Origin: Ruminococcaceae bacterium R-25
GTDB lineage: Bacteria; Bacillota; Clostridia; Saccharofermentanales; Saccharofermentanaceae
NCBI GenBank assembly: GCA_003149065.1
Contig: QGFZ01000001.1
Coordinates: 1,612,001 to 1,676,000 of the forward strand
Reading direction: 5' to 3'
Length of the DNA: 64,000 bases
The notes beneath the pieces are model-generated. The model had not been told where the DNA came from, searched no databases, and was given only the letters and a program-made list of their open reading frames with translations. This document shows positions 40,577 through 48,514 of the stretch, in pieces; position 1 is the first letter of the stretch; each line of letters starts with the position of its first letter. The position numbers were made by a program, and so were the translations under genes.

Positions 40577-42718
40577 TCACTTTAGTTTGTGTGCCGCGTA
40601 ATTGATCTTCTTTTGAACAGATGTAGTAGCCGACTTCGGATACTTTTCCTCTTTAAAATTATACCCATTCCAGCCGTTATGCCAAAAGTTTTTCAATTCC
40701 TTTGTCGTATACATGAAGAAGTAACTGTTATATTTCTTTCTGGGTGTAGAATCGCAGTGATACCACTCGCCATCTATATTAATGTAATTCCAATAGTGAC
40801 CGTGATAAATAAACGGTTCTCTCGTGATTATCATGTTCTCGATACCGGCGGCATCGAAAAGAGCCTTTGCCGTCATGGCAAAGTTATAGCAGTTGCCCTG
40901 TCTCTTAACGAGGCCGTCATAAGCAGCTCTCGTCCAAGATGAGTTGTCGGCCTTCGCAACATAGTTGACGTTATATCTTACCCACCATGTGATCTGGAGA
41001 GCCTTTTCCATATCGCTCATTCCCGGTTTGGTAATCTTATCCAAGACCTTTTTAGCCTCTTTTTCAACAGTCGCCGGATCAACATAAGACTTCGGCTTTT
41101 TCGTGAGCGTAAGCTTGATCGTGACTTCGGTCAAGTTGCCGGAGAAATCCGTAGCTCTGTAAATGACTTCGTATGTACCGGCCTCGCTTATTTTAACCTT
41201 GCTCGTATCTATCTCAAGCTTAGGGTTGGGGTCGAGGTCATCTGTGACCGTTACGTCTTTTCTGTATGTGATGGAATCGCCAACAAAAGCTTCGATGTCC
41301 TTTGTTCCGTCGATAACAGGTGCAACAGAATCCTTGGTTACATTGAAAGGGACGTCGATTATGGTCTCGTTTCCGGATGAATCCGTAACAGATACCTTTG
41401 CGATAATATTTCCGCCGCCGGAAATATCAGGTTCCTGAGCCCATTTGACCGTTACATCGTTAAGGTCATAGACATTCTTAACGCATTCTTCTACAGGCGG
41501 GATCTTATCAACCGAGAACATCTCGTGAGGAACAGGTTCTGCCGTAGGAGGCGTGGTGTCTACGATCTGAAGGACACAAGGGAAATTTGTGCCGTACATT
41601 CTTACAGTGAATCTGATCGTCTGGGGAAGCACGTAGTTAACGGTATTAAAATCCAGATTGCATGAAACATACTGAGGGAACTTCGGATCGCCCTTGATAT
41701 ACATGCCAAGGTCAGCAGAAGTGCCTGCTTCGATAGTATTTTCCGTTACGATAAGATCCGTATCTTCGTTATAAACGGTAATTGCCCAGACTGCCGGAAT
41801 GGCTAAAAGAATGACCAGAAGGAGCAGGACGAGCAAAGGCACCGCACTGTGCTTCTTCTGCTTCGGTTCTTTCTGCTTTCTTGCTTTGCGGGAAGGTCTC
41901 TTCTCTTCTTCAGAGTCATCGAATTCCTCATATTCGGAATCGACTTCTACGATGCCGTCTTCTTCAGGTTCTTCATACTGAACCTCATCCATTACGGGCT
42001 CAAGCTGCTTATGCTCGGCATTAAGCGGAGCAACGTGACGCGGAGCTGTTATCGTCTGCGGAACAGAACGTACAACAGGGCTATTTGCATCGGGAGCCTC
42101 ACCAGGACGGTGAGGGACCGGCATTCTCGTATTTAACTGGCGTGTTGAAACATAGAATGCAGGCATATCGGTATTTGCCTGCTGAACTCCGGGCTGAGGC
42201 ATCTGGCCTCTTGTATTCAAAGGCTGTGCCTGTCCCTGGGGAATGGGCTGCCTTACATTCATAGGTATGGTCTGCCGGGGCCTCTGCTGCATTAAAGGCT
42301 GTGGCTGAGCCTGGCGCTGGAGCATCTGCTGTCCCTGTCTTTGCGGCATCGCCTGAACCGGACGCTGGGGCATCTGCTGCCTTAATATCTGCGGCTGGGG
42401 CTGACGCTGAACCGGCTGAGCCTGTCTCTGCATAGGCTGAGCTTGTCTTGTCATGGGCTGCGCCTGTCTTTGGGGCATAGCCTGAGCCTGTCTTTGCGGC
42501 ATTGCCTGTGCCGGACGCTGGTATTGGGGCCTTGTTACATTGGCAGGTCTGGGCATGCGCTGAGGCATGGCCTGATTTTTCGCCATGCGGGCCTGTTCCT
42601 GTCTCTGCTGGGCCTGGCGTTCAAGGGCAGCCTGATGCTCTACAGCCTTAACGACTGCAGAATCAGCTGATCTGACATTAGGATGTCTTCTTCCTTGATT
42701 ATTCCTGTTATCCGGCAT
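40577..42718 (-). CDS. Transglutaminase-like type II membrane protein 6 with long Gln/Pro/Met/Arg repeat region
   Basis: The 713-aa protein has a ~200-residue cytoplasmic region of degenerate repeats of the type MPQRQAQ / MQRQAQP, an acidic stretch (VEVDSEYEEFDDSEEEKRPS), a membrane anchor (VPLLVLLLLVILLAIPAVWA), Ig-like modules and the core with Cys (RQGNCYNFAMTAK), His (YHGHYWNYINIDG) and Asp (WYHCDST). It is the largest of the six paralogues. The gene starts 12 bases after the purF stop, so it may be expressed from the purF promoter. Confidence 0.82.
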   Translation of the reverse strand: MPDNRNNQGRRHPNVRSADSAVVKAVEHQAALERQAQQRQEQARMAKNQAMPQRMPRPANVTRPQYQRPAQAMPQRQAQAMPQRQAQPMTRQAQPMQRQAQPVQRQPQPQILRQQMPQRPVQAMPQRQGQQMLQRQAQPQPLMQQRPRQTIPMNVRQPIPQGQAQPLNTRGQMPQPGVQQANTDMPAFYVSTRQLNTRMPVPHRPGEAPDANSPVVRSVPQTITAPRHVAPLNAEHKQLEPVMDEVQYEEPEEDGIVEVDSEYEEFDDSEEEKRPSRKARKQKEPKQKKHSAVPLLVLLLLVILLAIPAVWAITVYNEDTDLIVTENTIEAGTSADLGMYIKGDPKFPQYVSCNLDFNTVNYVLPQTIRFTVRMYGTNFPCVLQIVDTTPPTAEPVPHEMFSVDKIPPVEECVKNVYDLNDVTVKWAQEPDISGGGNIIAKVSVTDSSGNETIIDVPFNVTKDSVAPVIDGTKDIEAFVGDSITYRKDVTVTDDLDPNPKLEIDTSKVKISEAGTYEVIYRATDFSGNLTEVTIKLTLTKKPKSYVDPATVEKEAKKVLDKITKPGMSDMEKALQITWWVRYNVNYVAKADNSSWTRAAYDGLVKRQGNCYNFAMTAKALFDAAGIENMIITREPFIYHGHYWNYINIDGEWYHCDSTPRKKYNSYFFMYTTKELKNFWHNGWNGYNFKEEKYPKSATTSVQKKINYAAHKLK

Positions 42719-42730
42719 GTTAAAGCTCTC

Positions 42731-44086
42731 TTATCTCTCCGGGTAATTTCCGGTGAAGCAGGCATCACAATACCTGAATTCATCGCCGCCGAGCATGTCA
42801 TCGAGATCATCCGGTTCGAGATAGCCTAAAGAATCCGCACCGATTATGCTGCAGATCTCAGGAATCGTATGCTGGCATGCGATAAGATAGTCTTCATCCG
42901 GAACATCCGTTCCGTAGTAACAGGGATGCATAAACGGCGGTGAACTGATCCTTACGTGAACCTCTGTGGCTCCCGCATTTCTTAACATATTTACCTGGTT
43001 CGCGATCGTATTGCCTCTTACGATGGAATCGTCGATAATTACGACTCTCTTGCCGTTAACTACGGCAGAGATAGGGTTAAGCTTGATCTTAACCGCCTGT
43101 TGACGCTGTTCCTGTGATGGTTTGATAAACGTTCTTCCTACATAGGAATTCTTGACGAATCCCTTTTCATAAGGTATGCCTGATTCTGCTGCAAAGCCAA
43201 GTGCAGCATCAATCCCCGATTCAGGCACGCCGATTACTATGTCGCAGTCGCAAGGATGCTTCCTCGCGAGGATCCTTCCCGCTTCTCTTCTTGCCGATGC
43301 AACAGAGATACCGTCAATTACAGAATCCGGTCTTGCGAAATAGATATACTCGAAAACACATTTCTTCATCGGACGCTTTAATCCCGAATCAACTGATCTG
43401 ACGTCACCGTTCTCCACAATTACGATCTCACCGGGCTTAATGTCTCTTACGAAAGTCGCACCTACGGCTTCTAATGCGCATGTCTCGGAACAGAAGATGA
43501 CCGCGTCATCCAATTTACCCATTACGAGAGGTTTTAAGCCAAACGGATCTCTTGCTGCGATAAGTTTTCTGGGGCTCATTACAAGAAGGGCATAACCGCC
43601 CTTGATAAGGCCCATGACTTCCTTTACGGCTTCTTCAACCGAAGGAGAAGTGGATCTCTTCTGTGCTATCAGATATGCGATGACCTCCGAATCGGTGGTC
43701 GTGTGAAAGATAGCACCCTTGTCTTCGAGCTCTCTTTTAAGCTCATTCGCATTGGTGAGATTTCCGTTATGTGCGATGGAAAGTGTTCCCTTTGAATACT
43801 GGGTTACGATAGGCTGGGCGTTTTCCGGAACGCTGCCGCCTGCTGTGGAATATCTTACGTGTCCGATCGCGATATCGCCTTTGAGATTACTGATCTTGTC
43901 GCTGCTCAATACATCACTGACAAGTCCCATTCCCTTAACGCACTCAATGGAGGCGTCATCATTTGTAGCAATACCACAACTCTCCTGTCCCCTGTGCTGG
44001 AGACTGAAAAGTCCGTAATAAACATCACTGGCGCAGAACTTACTGCCGTGAATTCCAAATATTCCGCATTCTTCGTGTATGGCCAT
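42731..44086 (-). CDS. purF: Amidophosphoribosyltransferase
   Basis: The 451-aa enzyme makes phosphoribosylamine from PRPP and glutamine, the first step of purine synthesis. MAIHEECGIFGI puts the catalytic Cys directly after a short propeptide (Cys7). Ntn-hydrolase and PRT domains follow, with the PRPP loop RVVIIDDSIVRGNT. The isolated position, away from other pur genes and next to surface-protein genes, is unusual. No purine riboswitch is seen in the 128-bp upstream gap. Confidence 0.95.
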   Translation of the reverse strand: MAIHEECGIFGIHGSKFCASDVYYGLFSLQHRGQESCGIATNDDASIECVKGMGLVSDVLSSDKISNLKGDIAIGHVRYSTAGGSVPENAQPIVTQYSKGTLSIAHNGNLTNANELKRELEDKGAIFHTTTDSEVIAYLIAQKRSTSPSVEEAVKEVMGLIKGGYALLVMSPRKLIAARDPFGLKPLVMGKLDDAVIFCSETCALEAVGATFVRDIKPGEIVIVENGDVRSVDSGLKRPMKKCVFEYIYFARPDSVIDGISVASARREAGRILARKHPCDCDIVIGVPESGIDAALGFAAESGIPYEKGFVKNSYVGRTFIKPSQEQRQQAVKIKLNPISAVVNGKRVVIIDDSIVRGNTIANQVNMLRNAGATEVHVRISSPPFMHPCYYGTDVPDEDYLIACQHTIPEICSIIGADSLGYLEPDDLDDMLGGDEFRYCDACFTGNYPER

Positions 44087-44214
44087 GCATAGATTTTATC
44101 ATCAAGTTTGCAATCACATATGCGGTAAAATGTCTGTATTTTAATGTCAGTTAGATGTCGCAGTTGGATATAACAACAACGGCCCCGCCTGTTTGGTAGT
44201 AGAATAATATTGTT
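44087..44214. promoter_or_regulatory. Divergent promoter region between purF and the radical SAM gene
   Basis: These 128 bases must drive purF leftward and the radical SAM gene rightward. A tagaat box (44200-44205) lies so close to the ATG at 44215 that a transcript from it would have almost no leader. I see no clear -35 boxes. Confidence 0.4.
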
Positions 44215-45105
44215 ATGGAAAATCTTTTTGAGAAATGCAGTTTATGTCCGAGGAGATGCGGCACCGACAGAACATCCGGCAAGACCGGCTTTTGCAGGAT
44301 GCCCGCTTATCCTCTGGTAAACCTTATAAAGCTCCATTATGGCGAAGAGCCGGTAATATCAGGAAAAACAGGGAGCGGTACGGTCTTTTTCGAAGGCTGC
44401 AGTTTAGGCTGCATTTTCTGCCAGAATTATTCCATCTCCAGAGGCCCTACGGGATTTGGCACAAAGATGGATTCGAAAAGCCTTTCTGACAGCTACCTTA
44501 AGCTTCAGGACCAGGGAGCGTGCAACATAAATCTTGTTACTCCGATGCACTTTGCGCCAGTTGTCGCTAATTCAATTGCGCTTGCCAGATCATCAGGCCT
44601 TAATATCCCTGTTGCAGTTAACTGCTCGGGTTACGATCTGGTCTCCACCTTAAGACTTTTCGACGGACTCGTTGATATCTACATGCCCGACATGAAATAT
44701 TTCTCTTCGAAGTTTTCTTCGGAATATTCCCATGCGCCTGATTATTTCAGTGTCTGCTGCAGCGCAATAGATGAGATGGTAAGACAGACCGGCGATATCG
44801 CAATGGGGGATGACGGGCTCCTTAAGAAAGGCGTCATAGTAAGGCACCTGATCCTGCCGGGCGGTCTTTTCGATTCAAAGCATGTAATAGATTATCTGAC
44901 ATCCAGATACGGAAACAGGATCTTCATTAGTCTCATGAGCCAATATACTCCGATGCCATCATGCACGGGAAAGCTTGCAGAGAAACCTTCAAAAAGGACA
45001 TGTGATACCTTGGCTGACTACCTCGCTTCAAAAGGCCAGGAAAATGCCTTCATTCAGGAATACGAATCCTCCGGGAATGAAATGATCCCGGACTTCAATT
45101 CGTGA
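44215..45105 (+). CDS. Radical SAM protein (PflA/AmmeMemo-type activating enzyme)
   Basis: The 296-aa protein has an N-terminal Cys pair region (CSLCPRRCGTDR, then TGFC) and the 4Fe-4S motif CSLGCIFCQN (C-x3-C-x2-C) followed by the SAM-binding region. It belongs to the PflA-like/COG1313 group. The substrate is unknown. No Shine-Dalgarno is visible before the ATG, although the conserved N-terminus supports this start. Confidence 0.85.
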   Translation: MENLFEKCSLCPRRCGTDRTSGKTGFCRMPAYPLVNLIKLHYGEEPVISGKTGSGTVFFEGCSLGCIFCQNYSISRGPTGFGTKMDSKSLSDSYLKLQDQGACNINLVTPMHFAPVVANSIALARSSGLNIPVAVNCSGYDLVSTLRLFDGLVDIYMPDMKYFSSKFSSEYSHAPDYFSVCCSAIDEMVRQTGDIAMGDDGLLKKGVIVRHLILPGGLFDSKHVIDYLTSRYGNRIFISLMSQYTPMPSCTGKLAEKPSKRTCDTLADYLASKGQENAFIQEYESSGNEMIPDFNS

Positions 45106-45122
45106 AACCGGGATCTTAATTC
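45084..45122. terminator. Convergent terminator between the radical SAM gene and trxA
   Basis: A stem gatcccgg/ccgggatc (45084-45091 and 45108-45115) begins inside the last codons of the radical SAM gene and is followed by TTAATTCTT. It can serve the plus-strand gene. Confidence 0.55.
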
Positions 45123-45140
45123 TTAGCTTTTGTCCGTATA

Positions 45141-45461
45141 TCAGAGGATCTCCTGGATAAGCGCCTCGATCTTTGGCTGGGGAACAAAACCCATTGACTC
45201 GTTTACCACTTCGCCGCTCTTGAAGATCTTTACTGCGGGAATGCTCTCGATATAGTACTTCTCGGCATATTCCGTGGAATCGTCAACATTGTACTTGCCT
45301 ACCTTGATCTTGCCTTCGTACTTCTCTGCAATAGCTGAAATGACGGGGCCAAGCATCTTGCAGGGACCGCACCAGGGTGCCCAGAAATCAACAAGCACCG
45401 GAATGTCGCTCTGTAATACTTCTGCTTCGAAATTGCTGTCATCTAAGATAATCTCTGCCAT
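45141..45461 (-). CDS. trxA: Thioredoxin
   Basis: The 106-aa protein has the active site FWAPWCGPCKMLGP and the cis-Pro segment SIPAVKIFK. It is a general cytoplasmic disulfide reductase. It lies 12 bases after the DUF134 gene and is probably co-transcribed. Confidence 0.97.
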   Translation of the reverse strand: MAEIILDDSNFEAEVLQSDIPVLVDFWAPWCGPCKMLGPVISAIAEKYEGKIKVGKYNVDDSTEYAEKYYIESIPAVKIFKSGEVVNESMGFVPQPKIEALIQEIL

Positions 45462-45473
45462 TATTTCTCTCCT

Positions 45474-45827
45474 TTATTCATCATGTCTGCAGTCGTCACC
45501 GCTGCACTGTCTGCCGTTTGCGGTACAGCACTCGTGGCCTTCGCAAACCCTGTAATTGCCGCCTTCGATACATAATGTCTTTCCGTTGATCAGTGAATCG
45601 GCGATCTTATATCTTGCCGTCTCATAGATCTCCGTTACCGTCGTTCTGGAGATCGCCATCTGCCGTGCGCACTCCTCGTGCGTCATTTTCTGATAATCCA
45701 CGTGACGGATGACTTCATACTCTTCGATGGTTAATACCTGAGCGTCGATCTTATCCGCGCCTGTCGGTACAAATCTCGTGTACTTAGGCTCCTCACAAAC
45801 TCTTCTGACTCTTACCGGCCTTGGCAT
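45474..45827 (-). CDS. DUF134-family DNA-binding protein
   Basis: The ATG at 45827 (GGAG upstream) gives 117 aa starting MPRPVRVRRVCEEPKYTRF. The helix-turn-helix is MTHEECARQMAISRTTVTEIYETAR. A Cys/His-rich end (CEGHECCTANGRQCSGDDC) may bind metal or an Fe-S cluster. Members often sit near redox genes, which fits the following trxA. Confidence 0.88.
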   Translation of the reverse strand: MPRPVRVRRVCEEPKYTRFVPTGADKIDAQVLTIEEYEVIRHVDYQKMTHEECARQMAISRTTVTEIYETARYKIADSLINGKTLCIEGGNYRVCEGHECCTANGRQCSGDDCRHDE

Positions 45828-45845
45828 TTTCAGCAACTCCTAATA

Positions 45846-45877
45846 AAAAGACATATGCCGTGAAAACGACATATGTC
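45846..45877 (-). terminator. Intrinsic terminator after rfbA
   Basis: The minus strand has perfect 8-bp arms gacatatg/catatgtc, then TTTTTATTA. It lies between rfbA and the DUF134 gene. Confidence 0.75.
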
Positions 45878-45923
45878 AATTATAACATTCTATTGCCGGA
45901 AAATCGAATAGCCGGATTTTGTC

Positions 45924-46790
45924 TCAGATCTCCTCGCCAAGAGACTCAAGATACTGGCCGTAATTGGTCTTTGACATTGAATGGGCGATCTCAAGGAACT
46001 GATCCTTTTCGATCCATCTGTTGTGCCATGCGATCTCTTCCAAGCATCCGATCATTCTTCCTGATCTCTGGGCTGCCCTGATCTGGCCTGCTGCTTCATA
46101 GAGGCTGTCCGGATTTCCTGCGTCAAACCATGAGAACTCTTTGCCCAAAGGAATAACATGGAGCTTACCTCTTCTTAAGTATTCTTCGTTTACGGAAGTG
46201 ATCTCGAGCTCGCCTCTAGCGGAAGGCTGGATATTTGCTGCGATATCAACAACATCGTTATCGTAGAAATAAAGACCCGGAACGATGTAATTTGACTTCG
46301 GATGTCTGGGCTTTTCCTCGATGGAGATCGCATTGCCGTCAACATCGAATTCTACAACACCGAAAGCTCTTGGGTCTGCAACATAGTAACCGAAAATAAC
46401 TGCGCCCTCTTCATTTCTTCCTGCTGTTCTGAGCTTTCTTCTGAAGAAAGGTCCGTAGAAGATATTGTCACCGAGTGCGAGGCAGACGGAATCTGTGCCG
46501 ATAAAATCTTTCGCGATAATGAAAGCATCAGCGATACCTCTTTGAACTTTCTGCTCCATATACTGGATAGAAATGCCGAGCTGGGAACCGTCACCTAAGA
46601 GGTCAACGAACGGCTTTGTGTCATCCGGTGGAGTAATTACCAGGATATCCTTGATTCCGGCTTCCATAAGGACCGAAAGAGGATAGTAGATCATAGGCTT
46701 GTCATAAACAGGAAGAAGCGGCTTGCAAACCGGCTTTGTGATCGGATAAAGACGTGTACCCTTTCCTGCTGCAAGAATAATACCTTTCAT
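45924..46790 (-). CDS. rfbA: Glucose-1-phosphate thymidylyltransferase
   Basis: The 288-aa enzyme makes dTDP-glucose, the first step to dTDP-rhamnose and other dTDP-sugars. The nucleotide-binding start is MKGIILAAGKGTRLYPITKP, and KPLLPVYDKPMIYYPLSVLM and SIEEKPRHPKSNYIVPG are typical. No rfbB, C or D genes are in the window. It probably feeds envelope glycans. Confidence 0.95.
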   Translation of the reverse strand: MKGIILAAGKGTRLYPITKPVCKPLLPVYDKPMIYYPLSVLMEAGIKDILVITPPDDTKPFVDLLGDGSQLGISIQYMEQKVQRGIADAFIIAKDFIGTDSVCLALGDNIFYGPFFRRKLRTAGRNEEGAVIFGYYVADPRAFGVVEFDVDGNAISIEEKPRHPKSNYIVPGLYFYDNDVVDIAANIQPSARGELEITSVNEEYLRRGKLHVIPLGKEFSWFDAGNPDSLYEAAGQIRAAQRSGRMIGCLEEIAWHNRWIEKDQFLEIAHSMSKTNYGQYLESLGEEI

Positions 46791-46828
46791 ATTGCACCCC
46801 TAGATATTTAAAAAATGTTGACTATATA

Positions 46829-46858
46829 AATATACAATATTCTTCGGTTGTGCGACAA
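46829..46858 (-). promoter_or_regulatory. Putative sigma-A promoter of rfbA
   Basis: The minus strand has TTGTCG (46853-46858), an 18-base spacer and TATATT (46829-46834), about 40 bases before the rfbA ATG. Confidence 0.6.
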
Positions 46859-46890
46859 TATAAACATCGATTTTGGGGGTATTTGATTTT

Positions 46891-48378
46891 ATGCTGAGTT
46901 TTATTTTCGGCCATGCGGGTGAGATCCACTGGTGGAACATTGCGGATTTAATCGTCGCACTCGCATTTGTCTATCTGATCTTCTGGGGCAGGTCAAATAA
47001 GCTGTTCAAGAAGAATGAGTATAACGATGACTTCTTAAGCCTTGATACGATGAAGTCATTAAGAGGTTTTGCCGCGATCGGCGTAATCCTCCACCACATT
47101 TCGCAGGAGAGCGTATTCCAGCAGGAAGGCATCCTTCTTCCGTTCGTTAATGCCGGTGCTTACTTCGTATCCATTTTCTTCTTTGCTTCCGGTTACGGAC
47201 TTTTGAAGAGCTTCAATTCAAAGCCCGGTTACCTTAATGGCTTTATCAAGAAGAGGATCGTAAAGTCGATCATCGTTCCTTACTATGTCGACATCCTGAT
47301 CTACGCCGCATTTATCGCTCTTGTAAGACTCCCCATGGAGAAAGAGCAGTGGATCTTCAATCTTTCCGGTCTTACCATGATGAACCAGTATGCATGGTTC
47401 CCCGTTGTTCTCACGATCCTCTATCTCGTATTCTTCATTACTTTCAAACTCTTCAAGCTCAACAAGACACGCTTTGCGGTTATCTTCGCATTCATCATCC
47501 TCATGGGAATCGGCTGTATGGTCGAAGGCCACTGTGCATGGTGGGCAGGTCCCGACAACTGGTGGTGCAGCGAATACTACTATATGAATGAAGCCACATG
47601 GTGGATGAAGGAAAAGGTATTCTGGTTCCATGGCGAATGGTGGGTAAATTCAGCTCCCGCATTCCTTACAGGTATCGTTTTCGCGAGCTACGAGGAAAAG
47701 ATCGTTGCCTTCTTCAAGAAGGATTACTGGAAGCGTTTCTTCTTCCTCGTCCTCATAACAGAAGCATGCTTTTTCATCTCCGACATCGGCCAGTCCAAGT
47801 TCGGTTACTGGACAGAATACAATTTAAAGGGACCTGAGATCGGCAATAAGATAGCCACATATTTCTGCCAGGTTCCCCTGTTCCTGATCCTGCCCGTTAC
47901 GATCTTCATCTTCCTTATGAAGTATCACGTAAGCAACCCTGTCAGCCGTTTCTTCGGCAAGTACTCGCTCCATACATATCTCATGAATCTTATGGCAATT
48001 ACGCTGCTCAGATTCCTTGAGTTTAATTTCGAAGGATCCCCCTTCTATATGGGCGACAGATACAACAACCTCTTCGTTTATGCGATCGGCGTAATAATCT
48101 TTACCGTCGCATTCGGTGTCATGGAATATAAGATCACGACCCGCGTACAGGAATGGATGTTCGGCGGCAAGAAGGTCGTAGAAGCACCTGTTGCCAGAGT
48201 CTCACTTCTCGAAGACGCAGATGACAAGTATTCCAGAAAGATGTCGATGTTCAGGAAAGAAGCAGAATTAGGGCTCTCGGCTGCCGAATCCGTATCTGCC
48301 TATGAGACGGTCGAAGAAACTTCCTTAAAGGAAAAGCCGAAGAAGAAAGTTAAGAAAAATAAGAAAGCTGAAAAATAA
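46891..48378 (+). CDS. Multi-pass membrane acyltransferase (family 3), Lys-rich tail
   Basis: The ATG at 46891 follows GGGGGT by 10 bases; a TTG at 46873 is rejected. The 495-aa protein has about ten membrane helices and the acyltransferase-3 motif SLRGFAAIGVILHHISQ. A Trp-rich outer loop (HCAWWAGPDNWWCSEYYYM) is notable. The cytoplasmic C-terminus ends with Lys repeats (KPKKKVKKNKKAEK). Family members O-acylate envelope polysaccharides. Confidence 0.88.
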   Translation: MLSFIFGHAGEIHWWNIADLIVALAFVYLIFWGRSNKLFKKNEYNDDFLSLDTMKSLRGFAAIGVILHHISQESVFQQEGILLPFVNAGAYFVSIFFFASGYGLLKSFNSKPGYLNGFIKKRIVKSIIVPYYVDILIYAAFIALVRLPMEKEQWIFNLSGLTMMNQYAWFPVVLTILYLVFFITFKLFKLNKTRFAVIFAFIILMGIGCMVEGHCAWWAGPDNWWCSEYYYMNEATWWMKEKVFWFHGEWWVNSAPAFLTGIVFASYEEKIVAFFKKDYWKRFFFLVLITEACFFISDIGQSKFGYWTEYNLKGPEIGNKIATYFCQVPLFLILPVTIFIFLMKYHVSNPVSRFFGKYSLHTYLMNLMAITLLRFLEFNFEGSPFYMGDRYNNLFVYAIGVIIFTVAFGVMEYKITTRVQEWMFGGKKVVEAPVARVSLLEDADDKYSRKMSMFRKEAELGLSAAESVSAYETVEETSLKEKPKKKVKKNKKAEK

Positions 48379-48384
48379 AACAAC

Positions 48385-48416
48385 AAAGACTGTCCATATG
48401 TTGGGCAGTCTTTTTA
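48385..48416 (+). terminator. Intrinsic terminator after the first acyltransferase
   Basis: The plus strand has stem aaagactgtcc/gggcagtcttttt just after the stop at 48378. Confidence 0.9.
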
Positions 48417-48442
48417 ACATTACTCACTTAAAGAGGTGGAAT

Positions 48443-48471
48443 TTGTCGGGTTTAATCGCACTATCTGTAAT
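48443..48471 (+). promoter_or_regulatory. Putative promoter of the second acyltransferase
   Basis: TTGTCG (48443-48448), a 17-base spacer and TGTAAT (48466-48471) precede the gene by ~45 bases. Confidence 0.6.
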
Positions 48472-48514
48472 GCGATAATATCGGCAGTGTTATGAATTCC
48501 AAGTGAGGTACATT

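Noticed and set aside
38848-42718. LPxTG sorting signals on the transglutaminase-like proteins
   Set aside because: None ends with LPxTG, a hydrophobic stretch and a basic tail; anchoring is N-terminal.
44087-44214. Purine riboswitch before purF
   Set aside because: The gap is short and lacks the conserved purine aptamer loops and a terminator.
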